Shown here in pieces: positions 46,173 through 54,814 of a stretch of DNA of 64,000 nucleotides. The stretch lies in contig JADKIQ010000009.1 of NCBI GenBank assembly GCA_016721245.1, positions 62,001 through 126,000 of the forward strand, given 5' to 3'. The notes beneath the pieces are model-generated. The model saw nothing but the letters and a program-made list of their open reading frames with translations, had not been told where the DNA came from and ran no database searches. This DNA is from Sphingobacteriales bacterium (GTDB taxonomy: Bacteria; Bacteroidota; Bacteroidia; Chitinophagales; JADIYW01). Every line of letters starts with the position of its first letter. Positions within the stretch are counted from its first letter, which is position 1. The translations under genes were made by a program, and so were the position numbers.

Positions 46173-47609
46173 CTACTCTTTAATTATTTTAAACAACTTG
46201 TCGTCAATAATCACCATATACATTCCGCTGGGATAAGTACTGATGCTGATGTTTTGTAAACTCTTCGTGAGTTTCATATTATACATATTTTGGCCAACAT
46301 AATTGTATACCTGCACATCGGCATCTTTCTTTTTATTTTCAGTTTTTATCCAAATTTCCTCTTTAGTAGGATTGGGAAATACCGTGACATATCCATTGAC
46401 TTCTATTTCAGTTGTATCATTTTTTACTGTTGCGAGCTCTGAAAATCTGAACCTGTCATCAAAGTCTACTTGTCTTAAACGGTAATAAGTAAATCCGGAA
46501 AATGGATTTGGATCAACAAAACTATAGGCAGAAATCCAGTGCGTGTTGCCGCTGCCTTTTACACTTCCAATGTTTTCCCATTCCAATGCGTCTTTTGAAT
46601 GCTGCACTTCAAAAAAATCACAGTTATATTCTGAGGCTGTTTTCCATTTTAAAAGCGTTGTTTTATCGTTCTGAAGTTTTGTTGTGAAAGAAGCAAACTC
46701 TACAGGCAATACACTTCCTGCAATTATTATGGGGTAATCCTCCACTTCTCCCGTTGCAGCATATCCTGTGGCGTATTGTATTTCTGTATAAACAGATGAA
46801 ATACGAAATCGTGCAAAGGTAGCACCTGATGTCAAATGTCCGCTCAGTCCTGTCCAGTTTACATTAACGGAAGTGGCACCATTGGGAACGGTAGTTAAAT
46901 CAGACGTTTCACCCACATCATTAAAATCTCCGTCACCGTTGAAATCTATAAAACCATACAGATATGCAGCTTCTCCTGTTATATTAGTCACATTTGCACT
47001 TACGGTATAAGAACCATAAGATGCGTAAATCAAAGGAAAGTATGGTACGCCGTCCTCATCGTTTATTTCGCCGGTGTTTTGTTTGTCGTCTGCGGTTGCA
47101 TATGAATTATTTACACTGCCGGTAGAATAATCAATGAATGTTCCTAATTTTAGTTTAGGTGTTTTTTTATATAAATGAAATGCCGTTCCATAGCTGCTTG
47201 GCGCATCTCCGTAATCGTATATATTTTTATCTTCTGCAACCTCTGTATTAATTGGTGTTTGAGTAAGTGGTGTATTATTTTTCTCGTTTTCTAATTCGTT
47301 GATACCTTGGTACAATGCATTATTGTCTGCGTTCATCAAATAATTATTTCCCTGAAAATCCGTTGTAGCCTGAGAGATATCGGAATAAGCTGATTGAGCC
47401 AGAATTTTTTGTGAACTAAAATCGATTTTGATATTAGTATTTAACACCGCATTGTTGAAGTTATAAATAAAGCCGTTTTGGAGACTAAAATCCGCTCGCT
47501 TAATACTTGCGTGCGTACTTCCTGAAGAGTATTGCGAAAATGATCGTTTTGCCAAAAAAATAAGACAAAAAACAACCATTACTGTTATGGTTTTTGATAG
47601 AGTTTTCAT
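46173..47609 (-). CDS. T9SS-secreted protein with GEVED domain and type A sorting signal
   Basis: The 478-residue protein has an N-terminal signal peptide (TITVMVVFCLIFLAKRSFS), a GEVED domain whose hallmarks are NDEDGVPYFPLIYAS and ATGEVEDYPIII, a central block (VLPVEFASFTTKLQNDKTTL, a segment typical of sorting-domain proteins), and a C-terminal type A sorting domain (VFPNPTKEEIWIKTEN ... IIDDKLFKIIKE). It is expected to be exported through the type IX secretion system and attached to the surface. Binding target unknown. A similar tail is found in the tiny gene immediately upstream. Confidence 0.85.
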   Translation of the reverse strand: MKTLSKTITVMVVFCLIFLAKRSFSQYSSGSTHASIKRADFSLQNGFIYNFNNAVLNTNIKIDFSSQKILAQSAYSDISQATTDFQGNNYLMNADNNALYQGINELENEKNNTPLTQTPINTEVAEDKNIYDYGDAPSSYGTAFHLYKKTPKLKLGTFIDYSTGSVNNSYATADDKQNTGEINDEDGVPYFPLIYASYGSYTVSANVTNITGEAAYLYGFIDFNGDGDFNDVGETSDLTTVPNGATSVNVNWTGLSGHLTSGATFARFRISSVYTEIQYATGYAATGEVEDYPIIIAGSVLPVEFASFTTKLQNDKTTLLKWKTASEYNCDFFEVQHSKDALEWENIGSVKGSGNTHWISAYSFVDPNPFSGFTYYRLRQVDFDDRFRFSELATVKNDTTEIEVNGYVTVFPNPTKEEIWIKTENKKKDADVQVYNYVGQNMYNMKLTKSLQNISISTYPSGMYMVIIDDKLFKIIKE

Positions 47610-47645
47610 AATGTTGGGAATTATAAAACGTCTTGAATAAAAAAT

Positions 47646-47677
47646 AAAATCAACTGCAAATGATTGCAGTTGATTTT
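47646..47677 (-). terminator. Terminator of the small sorting-tail gene
   Basis: AAAATCAACTGCAA and TTGCAGTTGATTTT are perfect 14-bp complements with a 4-nt loop. It lies just past the stop of the gene at 47691. Confidence 0.8.
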
Positions 47678-47690
47678 ATAATATGTTTTT

Positions 47691-47972
47691 TTATTGTTTT
47701 AGAATCTTGTAAGTTTTGGTACCTACTTTTATAAGATAGATTCCTCTTTGGTATTCTGATAAGTCTAAGCGTTTTTCACTTTCGTCCATCATTGATGCAA
47801 ACACTTTTTGTCCGGAAACATCAAAATAGCAAAAAATAAACGCTGCTCTATTCATAGGCAGACTTTCATTTCCACGGGAAATATAACTTTTGTGTGTTTG
47901 TGCATTTGCGTGTTGGCAAATAAATAAGATGCTCAGGAAAGCAAGATGGAGGGTTTGTACGCTTTTTTTCAT
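47691..47972 (-). CDS. Signal peptide plus T9SS-type sorting tail (93 residues)
   Basis: The gene encodes a signal peptide (VQTLHLAFLSILFICQHANAQ) followed by only ~65 residues. The mature part reads as a T9SS C-terminal sorting domain: a YFDVSGQKVFASMMDES strand and RGIYLIKVGTKTYKILKQ, the same ending as in the larger neighbour (KLFKIIKE). There is no cargo domain between. It could be a remnant of a deleted cargo gene or a genuine small secreted protein. It has its own strong terminator and so is transcribed as a unit. Confidence 0.7.
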   Translation of the reverse strand: MKKSVQTLHLAFLSILFICQHANAQTHKSYISRGNESLPMNRAAFIFCYFDVSGQKVFASMMDESEKRLDLSEYQRGIYLIKVGTKTYKILKQ

Positions 47973-48399
47973 TTGAAGGGGGTTATTATGTTTCTAAAAT
48001 CTATTCTATATTATTTGTTTATCTGTGAGATAATGAAATAACAATCCAACATAAAAAACCCTGCTTTGCGTACCTGAAAAGGAAACGTAGTATTTCTATA
48101 CAGAAATTACATACTGATACATATAGGTATAACCTTAGTAATTAAAAATAAATATGGTAACATTGAAATTAGGGTTTTAATGTTATTACAAAATTAGTGA
48201 TAAGCTGGCAATATCGCATCCCCATAAATGGTGATATTTTTGGATTTTTGTGAGTTATTTTATCTTTTTGGTGGATAAATCAAATTATTCAGCCATTTGC
48301 TTCTGAAATCAACTTTGCGAAAGTATTGATGAATATTAAAAAATTATTTTATATTAAAAAAAATTAACTATTTTTTGAGTAATGAAACGTGGAACGTCG
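47973..48399. other. 427-bp A+T-rich intergenic region
   Basis: This gap separates the sorting-tail gene from the 592-residue lipoprotein gene and should contain the promoter of the former. I found no gene, no strong hairpin and no complete promoter match. The strand is very A+T-rich, especially at 48320-48380. Confidence 0.6.
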
Positions 48400-50178
48400 C
48401 TAATTTTTTTCGCTCTCGTTTTCCAGTGTTTGCTGCATAAATTTACCTGCCGGTTTATTGCCGGGGATTTCTTTTTTCAATTCCGGAGATTTTGGTGCAG
48501 CAGATGATTTTACAGAAAAATCCACTTTTATGATTTCCTCTGCATCCCAGTTTTCTTTTATGATAATGGGCTTTAATTCCTTATATATTTTTTCTGGTAA
48601 TGTTTTTGTGGCAAAACTTCCGGAATTCCAGATTCCGTTTTTGTTTACATCATCGATCACTTCCACAGAATAAGTACCGGAAAACTGCAAACCATAGTCA
48701 ATTTTAAGCGCCTGAGAATCGCGTAGAATTTGCTTTTCCAGTACTTTACCCGCATTATCTTTTAAAATTGCGATATAATTGTGGTTTTTTTGTGGTAATT
48801 CATACGTTATCAGTAAGTTACCTGCTTTTTTGACGGAAGTCACCGAAAATGAAATTTTTTGATATTTATTGTAATTTCCGGTCAAATCCGACAAAGCTGA
48901 GTCTGAAAGTGTTAATTTATATTTCATGCCAGCTTGCCAGGTGGCAGCAAAGAAATAAGTTTGCAAATCTTCATCCCGTGAAACCGTGAAGGGAATTTTA
49001 GCATTGGAGGTATCCGTAATCTCTATTTTGGAAGTATCAATTTTTTCCAGGCTATAATAAGACGCGATTAGTTTTAGTGGTTTTGACTCAATCACATTTA
49101 AAGATTTGTATGCAGTTGTATCATTAAAGAAAGGAACCGGTATTTTGTAATTTTTGCTTTCAGAACGCACTCTCAGTGTATCAACAAATTTATTGTTGTT
49201 TTTAATAATCAGCGTAAAACTATTGGTATCTGCTTTTAGTTTTGGAAAATAAACGGCCATTTTCTTTGGTTCTTTTTCCTGAAATGCAATGGGAGAAATC
49301 TCCTTGTTTTCTAAAATATCTATCGTGATCTCATCCTTATTAAAGGACAATTCCTTATTAAACGTCACATGTAAAATACCTCCTTTGATCGTTCTGTCAA
49401 AATCGAAAATACGCAAAGTAGAGTCTTCCGGTAAAAACAACTGGAAATTCAGTGTATCCAAACTTGATTTTATATGGAAAATACTGTCGGTAAAACCAAT
49501 AGCTTCCGTAGGTAAATCATAGTAATAGTTGTTGTTTTTATCGCTCAATGCGTAAATTCTGTAATCCCCTTCTTTCACATTTTCCAGCGAAAAGCTGCCA
49601 TCTGCTTCCACTTTTGTAATATAGAAAGGGCGTTTTTTAATGAAGGCTGAATCTTCTTTTTCTTTGTACAAGAGCAAATAAGTATTTTCAGGGATTTTGT
49701 CCAGGGAAGTATTTATGCTTCCTTTTACTTTCAAAGAATCAATAAAAGGTCCTGTAGAGAAGATGTATTTGAAGTTCGGAAACGTATTACCTTCATTATT
49801 GTCTTTGATATTATCGCCAAAAAAAACACTGTAGGTAGTATTTGGCTGCAGAGAATCTTTTAACTGAATAGTCAGTTCATTTCTGGCAATATCTATTTTC
49901 GGAAAAGGCTCTACATTGGGTGAAATAATGACCTGAGTTTTAGGGTTTGTAAGCGGTTGAATCCACTCGTTAAACTCAATTTTTATCTGTTTTTGATGGA
50001 AATTAGTGGTGTAATTGGCCGGACTGGAGCTTGCTATTTCCGGTGGTGTGGTGTCTTTTTTCCCTCCGGTGGGAGCCGAAATCTGAGCACAGGAAAAAAA
50101 AATCAGGCAATGTATCAATAAAACGATGTAATAATGAAATCTGTATTTCTTAATGCTATTATGTTGATACATTGACAA
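48400..50178 (-). CDS. Large Ig-like-domain lipoprotein
   Basis: The 592-residue protein has a lipoprotein leader ending in CLIFFSCAQIS and begins its mature part with APTGGKKDTTPPEIASSSP, which starts a SbsA-type Ig-like domain (KIEFNEWIQPLTNPKTQVII). The middle contains a Cna-B-like segment (VEADGSFSLENVKEGDYRIY) and more beta-rich repeats. The C-terminus is lysine/proline-rich. Such proteins are conserved surface lipoproteins of Bacteroidota without a known function. The stop of mnmG is 22 bp upstream, so the two genes may share a transcript. Confidence 0.75.
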   Translation of the reverse strand: MSMYQHNSIKKYRFHYYIVLLIHCLIFFSCAQISAPTGGKKDTTPPEIASSSPANYTTNFHQKQIKIEFNEWIQPLTNPKTQVIISPNVEPFPKIDIARNELTIQLKDSLQPNTTYSVFFGDNIKDNNEGNTFPNFKYIFSTGPFIDSLKVKGSINTSLDKIPENTYLLLYKEKEDSAFIKKRPFYITKVEADGSFSLENVKEGDYRIYALSDKNNNYYYDLPTEAIGFTDSIFHIKSSLDTLNFQLFLPEDSTLRIFDFDRTIKGGILHVTFNKELSFNKDEITIDILENKEISPIAFQEKEPKKMAVYFPKLKADTNSFTLIIKNNNKFVDTLRVRSESKNYKIPVPFFNDTTAYKSLNVIESKPLKLIASYYSLEKIDTSKIEITDTSNAKIPFTVSRDEDLQTYFFAATWQAGMKYKLTLSDSALSDLTGNYNKYQKISFSVTSVKKAGNLLITYELPQKNHNYIAILKDNAGKVLEKQILRDSQALKIDYGLQFSGTYSVEVIDDVNKNGIWNSGSFATKTLPEKIYKELKPIIIKENWDAEEIIKVDFSVKSSAAPKSPELKKEIPGNKPAGKFMQQTLENESEKN

Positions 50179-50200
50179 ATTATTTCATTATTGAATTTAA

Positions 50201-52063
50201 CTATCTTCCTAAATAAACCATTAATACGGAAATATCTGATGGCGAAACACCGGATATTCTGCTAGCCTGTCCGAGTGTCTGTGGCTTCATTTTGGTAAGT
50301 TTCTGACGGGCTTCCATACTTAATGAAGGCAGGCTCATATAATCGAATTCAGGTTTCAGTTTTACATTCTCAATCTTGTCCATTTTCTGCACCTGCTCGT
50401 ATTCCTTGTTGATGTAGCCATCATACTTAACAGAGATTTCCGCTTGTTCCAGAAACTCTTTTTCGTACTTAGATAAGTGTTCTCTTATTACAGGAACATG
50501 CTCCATAAGGTCTAAAATGCCTATTTGAGGACGGGTAATGATCTTCTCCAGCTTCATTTTATGCATCATCGCTGTGGTACCTTTTGACTCAAGATAGGCG
50601 TCAATATCAGAAGGTTCAACGCTGTATTCTTTTATGAATTGTATAATTTCTTCTGTCTTTGCTTTCTTTTCTCTAACTCTTTCTACTCTTTCCTGTTCTG
50701 CAAAACCAATCTTATGAGACAACTCTGTCAGTCGTAAATCTGCATTATCCTGACGCAAAAGAATACGGTATTCTGCTCTGGAGGTAAACATTCTGTAAGG
50801 CTCTTCCGTGCCTTTATTCACCAGGTCATCTATCAATACACCGATATAAGCTTCGCTTCTTTTCAGGATAAGCGGATCTAAATCGTTGATGGCTCGGTGT
50901 GCATTTATACCTGCCATCATACCCTGAGAAGCTGCCTCTTCATAGCCGGTGGTACCATTTATTTGTCCGGCAAAGAAGAGATTTTTAATCAGTTTTGTTT
51001 CTAAGGAAAGGCTTAATTGTGTGGGTGGAAAATAGTCGTATTCTATCGCATAACCCGGACGGAACATTTTCACCTTCTCAAAACCCGGAATTTGGGTCAG
51101 CGCTTTGTACTGCACATCTTCCGGCAAAGAGGTAGAAAATCCGTTTACATAGATTTCCACGGTGTTCCAGCCTTCCGGTTCTACAAATATCTGATGCCTG
51201 TCTTTATCGGCAAAACGGTTTATTTTATCTTCAATGGAAGGACAATATCTTGGTCCTAAACCTTGAATTCTGCCCTGAAACATCGGTGATTTCTCAAACC
51301 CGGTTTTCAGTAATTCGTGTACTTTATCGTTGGTATAGGTAATCCAGCAGCAGCGTTGCTCTTTTGGTTTTTCAATATTTTTGTATGAGAAGCCCACTAT
51401 ATCCTCATCTCCATTTTGCACTTCCATTTTGGAATAATCCAAACTTCTGCCGTCTACTCTTGGCGGCGTTCCGGTCTTCATTCTGCCGCTTTCAAAACCC
51501 AAAGAAACCAATTGCTCGGTAATTCCCAGTGAAGCCTTTTCTCCTGCCCTGCCACCTCCGAATTGTTTTTCACCGATATGTATGATACCGTTTAAAAAGG
51601 TTCCGTTGGTAAGCACCACAGCCTTAGAACGGATTTCCATTCCCATGCCGGTTTTAATACCGCACACCGCTCCGTTTTCTACCAATAGCTCACTTACCAT
51701 ATCCTGCCAGAAATCGATGTTTGGCGTATTTTCCAGCATCTCTCTCCAGACCAAATGGAATTGCATACGGTCGCTTTGCACTCTTGGGCTCCACATGGCG
51801 GGTCCTTTCGAAAGGTTCAGCATCCTGAACTGGATCATGGTCTTATCCGACACAATACCTGAATAACCACCCATGGCATCAATTTCGCGGACAATCTGTC
51901 CTTTGGCCACACCACCCATTGCCGGGTTGCAAGACATCTGTGCTATGGTTTGCATATTCATGGTTGCCAACAATACCTTGCTACCCATTTTAGCGGCAGC
52001 TACAGCAGCCTCACAACCGGCATGACCGGCACCAACTACTATTACATCGTACGATTGAAACAT
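50201..52063 (-). CDS. mnmG: tRNA uridine-5-carboxymethylaminomethyl modification enzyme MnmG (GidA)
   Basis: MnmG with MnmE places the carboxymethylaminomethyl group on U34 of tRNAs. The ATG at 52063 gives the standard N-terminus (FQSYDVIVVGAGHAGCEAAV), the FAD-binding loop; an upstream in-frame start is rejected. Other blocks are NGTFLNGIIHIGEKQFGGGRAG and GTTGYEEAASQGMMAG. The length of 620 residues is normal. mnmG is often close to the replication origin in bacteria, and here the gap upstream holds three parS sites. A Bacteroidota -7 element lies so near the ATG that the message is likely leaderless. Confidence 0.97.
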   Translation of the reverse strand: MFQSYDVIVVGAGHAGCEAAVAAAKMGSKVLLATMNMQTIAQMSCNPAMGGVAKGQIVREIDAMGGYSGIVSDKTMIQFRMLNLSKGPAMWSPRVQSDRMQFHLVWREMLENTPNIDFWQDMVSELLVENGAVCGIKTGMGMEIRSKAVVLTNGTFLNGIIHIGEKQFGGGRAGEKASLGITEQLVSLGFESGRMKTGTPPRVDGRSLDYSKMEVQNGDEDIVGFSYKNIEKPKEQRCCWITYTNDKVHELLKTGFEKSPMFQGRIQGLGPRYCPSIEDKINRFADKDRHQIFVEPEGWNTVEIYVNGFSTSLPEDVQYKALTQIPGFEKVKMFRPGYAIEYDYFPPTQLSLSLETKLIKNLFFAGQINGTTGYEEAASQGMMAGINAHRAINDLDPLILKRSEAYIGVLIDDLVNKGTEEPYRMFTSRAEYRILLRQDNADLRLTELSHKIGFAEQERVERVREKKAKTEEIIQFIKEYSVEPSDIDAYLESKGTTAMMHKMKLEKIITRPQIGILDLMEHVPVIREHLSKYEKEFLEQAEISVKYDGYINKEYEQVQKMDKIENVKLKPEFDYMSLPSLSMEARQKLTKMKPQTLGQASRISGVSPSDISVLMVYLGR

Positions 52064-52067
52064 GGTA

Positions 52068-52075
52068 CAAAGATA
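52068..52075 (-). promoter_or_regulatory. Candidate -7 element directly before mnmG
   Basis: On the minus strand TATCTTTG matches TAnnTTTG exactly and ends 5 bp before the mnmG ATG. A CTTG at 52097-52094 is a poor -33 with an 18-bp spacer. Transcription would begin at or near the start codon. Confidence 0.45.
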
Positions 52076-52183
52076 TACATAAGTCGTGAGTCGCAAGTAG
52101 TGCCATATGAGAAATTATTGCTAAGTTGAACTTCCACAAAATAATGCACATGTTTATAACAGGTATGTGAATTAGAGTTAACA

Positions 52184-52199
52184 AGTTTCACGTGAAACT
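52184..52199. promoter_or_regulatory. parS-type site
   Basis: AGTTTCACGTGAAACT carries the full 14-bp palindromic core of the bacterial parS consensus TGTTTCACGTGAAACA, with the outer bases changed symmetrically. Confidence 0.8.
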
Positions 52200-52266
52200 A
52201 TTTAGAGCTGATAACAACAGGGTATTTCCACAAAATTATTCACGTTGTGTATTTCTGTATGTGCAT

Positions 52267-52282
52267 AGTTTCACGTGAAACA
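52267..52282. promoter_or_regulatory. parS-type site
   Basis: AGTTTCACGTGAAACA differs from the parS consensus only at the first base. It lies between two DnaA-box-like sequences. Confidence 0.85.
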
Positions 52283-52367
52283 AAATACGGTAGTCTTGGT
52301 AAATAGAAAACCAGATTATAAAAACGTAGTTTATATCTTGGAATAATGACATCATATAACTAAAATC

Positions 52368-52383
52368 TGTTTCACGTGAAACA
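52368..52383. promoter_or_regulatory. parS site, exact consensus
   Basis: TGTTTCACGTGAAACA is the exact 16-bp parS consensus bound by ParB. It abuts the terminator of the PorP/SprF-type gene. Confidence 0.9.
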
Positions 52384-52411
52384 AAAAAAGCCGGTGATTA
52401 AATCACCGGCT
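52381..52411 (-). terminator. Terminator of the PorP/SprF-type gene
   Basis: On the minus strand AGCCGGTGATT pairs with AATCACCGGCT and is followed by TTTTTTT. It lies 25 bp past the gene's stop and directly adjoins the exact parS site. Confidence 0.85.
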
Positions 52412-52435
52412 ATATATAAATTACTGAAATGAATG

Positions 52436-53518
52436 TTAGAATTTAGGACATAATAAAGGAGAATAAGTTCTCTTTTTATCCAAAGGTTTGCTAGTATAAA
52501 TGATGGATGCTTCTAATGCGCCGAATGATTTATCTGCTTTGCTTAAGTCTTTCTTAATGGTAGCATCATAGCTAACACCAATTTGAAGCCCCATGAAGGA
52601 TACACTTACTGAAGAAATAATTGAATTCAAAGATTTGTCATTAGGTATTAAAGTATTTTTAGCACCACCGTCTACCCATATACCAGCAGAAATAGCTGTT
52701 TTATACGGCTCGCTTTTACCTGATAAATTAAATGAGAAAGTAGATCCTGCAATCCATTGTTGAGCTTTTGCCTGAAACATATACATCCCATTAGGAGAAA
52801 TTAAAACTACCTTTTTAACATCTATGAATAAACCAGCATGAGCATTATATCTCATGGCACGTTCGTTATCTGATTTAAAGAAAGAGTCTTTGGGTTTTAA
52901 TACGTTGAAAACAGACGCTCCTGCATAAGCTCCAATAGTCTTGGTGAAATTAGATGACCAGAATAAACCTAAATGAATGTTGGGTTTAATAAATTTATTA
53001 ATGCCATTTGTATTGAAAAAATTTTCAAAATTTGGTTTGTTAATATCAAAGCCGGCTCCGGTAAATTGATTTTCAAACGCTAAATTATTAGTGTTCACAG
53101 AACGCTGAATGAAGCCAACCTGTACACCGGCACTTAAGTAATGATTCTTATTCTTACCTAAACTCTTGTGATAAGCCAGAGATATCATAAGTGTATTAGA
53201 CATTATTGCCGTTTGTCTGTCGTTTGTAAAAACAATGCCTGCTCCAAAAATATCGCCTTTTAGCCTGTCTCTTAATAAACCAAAATCTGCTGAAGCAGAT
53301 AATGTATTATATGGCGAAGGGCTTTGAACCGGCAAATACTGAACTCTATAGTTAGCCACAAGACGATACAAAGAATTGATCTTACCCGTGAAAGCCGGAT
53401 TTAAATTTAACGGTGAATTGTAAAACTGAGAAAATTTGTAATCCTGGCCTTTTGATGATAGACCAAAAAATAATATTATTGAAAATAATATTATTCTGAA
53501 ATGTAAATTATTTTTCAT
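52436..53518 (-). CDS. PorP/SprF-family type IX secretion system membrane protein
   Basis: The ATG at 53518 gives the leader MKNNLHFRIILFSIILFFGL. The mature N-terminus QDYKFSQFYNSPLNLNPAFT is the hallmark of PorP/SprF proteins, outer-membrane barrels that work with surface-anchored T9SS substrates such as SprB. The length of 360 residues and the motif GAGIVFTNDRQTAIMSNTLM fit. Often several paralogues exist, each with its own partner; the large gliding-type protein at 7002 could be such a partner but is far away. It shares a 4-bp gap with the upstream deacetylase-like gene. Confidence 0.88.
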   Translation of the reverse strand: MKNNLHFRIILFSIILFFGLSSKGQDYKFSQFYNSPLNLNPAFTGKINSLYRLVANYRVQYLPVQSPSPYNTLSASADFGLLRDRLKGDIFGAGIVFTNDRQTAIMSNTLMISLAYHKSLGKNKNHYLSAGVQVGFIQRSVNTNNLAFENQFTGAGFDINKPNFENFFNTNGINKFIKPNIHLGLFWSSNFTKTIGAYAGASVFNVLKPKDSFFKSDNERAMRYNAHAGLFIDVKKVVLISPNGMYMFQAKAQQWIAGSTFSFNLSGKSEPYKTAISAGIWVDGGAKNTLIPNDKSLNSIISSVSVSFMGLQIGVSYDATIKKDLSKADKSFGALEASIIYTSKPLDKKRTYSPLLCPKF

Positions 53519-53522
53519 CCCC

Positions 53523-54776
53523 CTAAATTGATTGTAAATTAAAAAACCCAAAAATACCCCAATATTTGTCCATAGCGAGTAAATCGTTATGAAATATTGG
53601 AACTAATATACCATTTATTTTTTTAATTTGGGTAAAAATGGTTGATAAATTTCGGCGTATTTCATCATTATTTAAAGCCTGATAATACTCGTAAGTGGCA
53701 TCCATCCAGCAGGATGGCTGTATAATTAATGAGGAACTTTCATTCTTTTCTATATCAAAGAAATAAAAAGGTCTGCTACAACCTGCACGAAACCCTGTTA
53801 CATCCGGATAGCTTAAAGAAAAATCTTTTTCAATACCTGTTTCAGCCAGTGTTCTGTAATATTCCGGAAAGCTGATTTTTAAAAAATGTTGTCTGGAAAC
53901 GGTGATTTTCTGTGATGTAATCTTTTCTAACAAAGACTTTTCTTGCTGAAGCGTATTTCTTGGTAAAGCCTTATATGATGGGTGAATGCCGATTTCTTTA
54001 CTGCTCAATTTTCGAATGACTGAATGTAATTTTTCAGATTCGGGAGAGACATTGCTATCATTCTTATCTGCATCACTTAACAGAAAAAAGAAAATCGGAT
54101 TTAAATTATACTTATTAATTTCTTCCAGCAGTTTGTCAAAAATATCAAAAGGATCTGATTTCTGTTTTAATAAAACAGGAAGGCAATTGGAATCAAAAAT
54201 ATTAGGTGGTTTCTGAAACCAGTTTCGCCCGAGATACCTGAATGCATTATCTATATCAAACGTTGGTAGATATTCAAACTCGTGTTTTTTGAAAGGAAGG
54301 GTTGAATTAATTTTCAGTAATTCTTCTTTAAAAAAATTCAGCCAGATTTCTACAATAGGAGAAAAAGTAAATTCCTTTTTTGACAAAATAGAATTCGATG
54401 ATTTATATCTGCCGTGCACATCTTTGTCGTGTGGTAAATATTCTTCATATCGGGACAGTAAATAAAATACACAGGAAAAGATATCAAAGCGAATATCAAA
54501 ATTTTCTGTAGTTTGAAAAAACACCGGCATAGCTGCTTCACGTGAAACAAAAATCTGTTGTTCTTGAATATCACTTTCCAGCAATAAATTGTCCTGAAAA
54601 ATATTGAAGAAACCATTTTTTACAGTCGGTGAATAATTGAGACAGACTTTATCCGGAACACTAATAAATTCAGGGTTTTCAGTAAACTCATACTGTATAC
54701 CAAAATATTGGCTGAATACAAAATCTGCAGTGTATTTTATTCTGTTAGTAACTTTTGGTGTGTAGATAACTATCAA
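53523..54776 (-). CDS. Polysaccharide deacetylase-like protein
   Basis: The 417-residue cytoplasmic-looking protein has pieces of the NodB polysaccharide deacetylase fold: YLPTFDIDNAFRYLG has the Asp-x-Asp metal motif, KEIGIHPSYKALPR the expected histidine and SRQHFLKISFPEYYRTLAET a later motif, which is why I place it there. The N-terminal third is of unknown type. A near-perfect parS site (54534-54549) lies inside the coding region, encoded as part of an FVSREAAMP segment. It is the upstream gene of the PorP/SprF-type gene and divergent from scpA. Confidence 0.65.
   Translation of the reverse strand: MIVIYTPKVTNRIKYTADFVFSQYFGIQYEFTENPEFISVPDKVCLNYSPTVKNGFFNIFQDNLLLESDIQEQQIFVSREAAMPVFFQTTENFDIRFDIFSCVFYLLSRYEEYLPHDKDVHGRYKSSNSILSKKEFTFSPIVEIWLNFFKEELLKINSTLPFKKHEFEYLPTFDIDNAFRYLGRNWFQKPPNIFDSNCLPVLLKQKSDPFDIFDKLLEEINKYNLNPIFFFLLSDADKNDSNVSPESEKLHSVIRKLSSKEIGIHPSYKALPRNTLQQEKSLLEKITSQKITVSRQHFLKISFPEYYRTLAETGIEKDFSLSYPDVTGFRAGCSRPFYFFDIEKNESSSLIIQPSCWMDATYEYYQALNNDEIRRNLSTIFTQIKKINGILVPIFHNDLLAMDKYWGIFGFFNLQSI
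54534..54549. promoter_or_regulatory. parS-type site inside a coding region
   Basis: TGCTTCACGTGAAACA is one base off the parS consensus and lies within the deacetylase-like gene, 2.2 kb from the exact site. ParB sites inside genes are usual in bacteria. Confidence 0.8.
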
Positions 54777-54814
54777 GCCTATTTGTTTAGCAGGTTGTGT
54801 ATTTTTACATTAAC

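Larger units (their letters stand above)
52064..52435. other. mnmG-PorP/SprF-type intergenic gap with three parS sites and DnaA-box-like 9-mers
   Basis: The gap holds three parS-type palindromes (52184, 52267, 52368), a terminator at 52381-52411 and four sequences one base off TTATNCACA: TAATGCACA (52142), TGTGAATTA (52166, reverse), TTATTCACG (52236) and TGTGCATAG (52260, reverse). It also has a fragment of an AAGTCGTGAGTC-type repeat near 52081. Together this looks like a centromere-like and possibly origin-associated region. Confidence 0.5.

Noticed and set aside
53469..53495. AATAATATTATT doubled palindrome in the PorP/SprF-type leader
   Set aside because: It codes for hydrophobic signal-peptide residues, so the A+T palindrome is probably a result of codon use.
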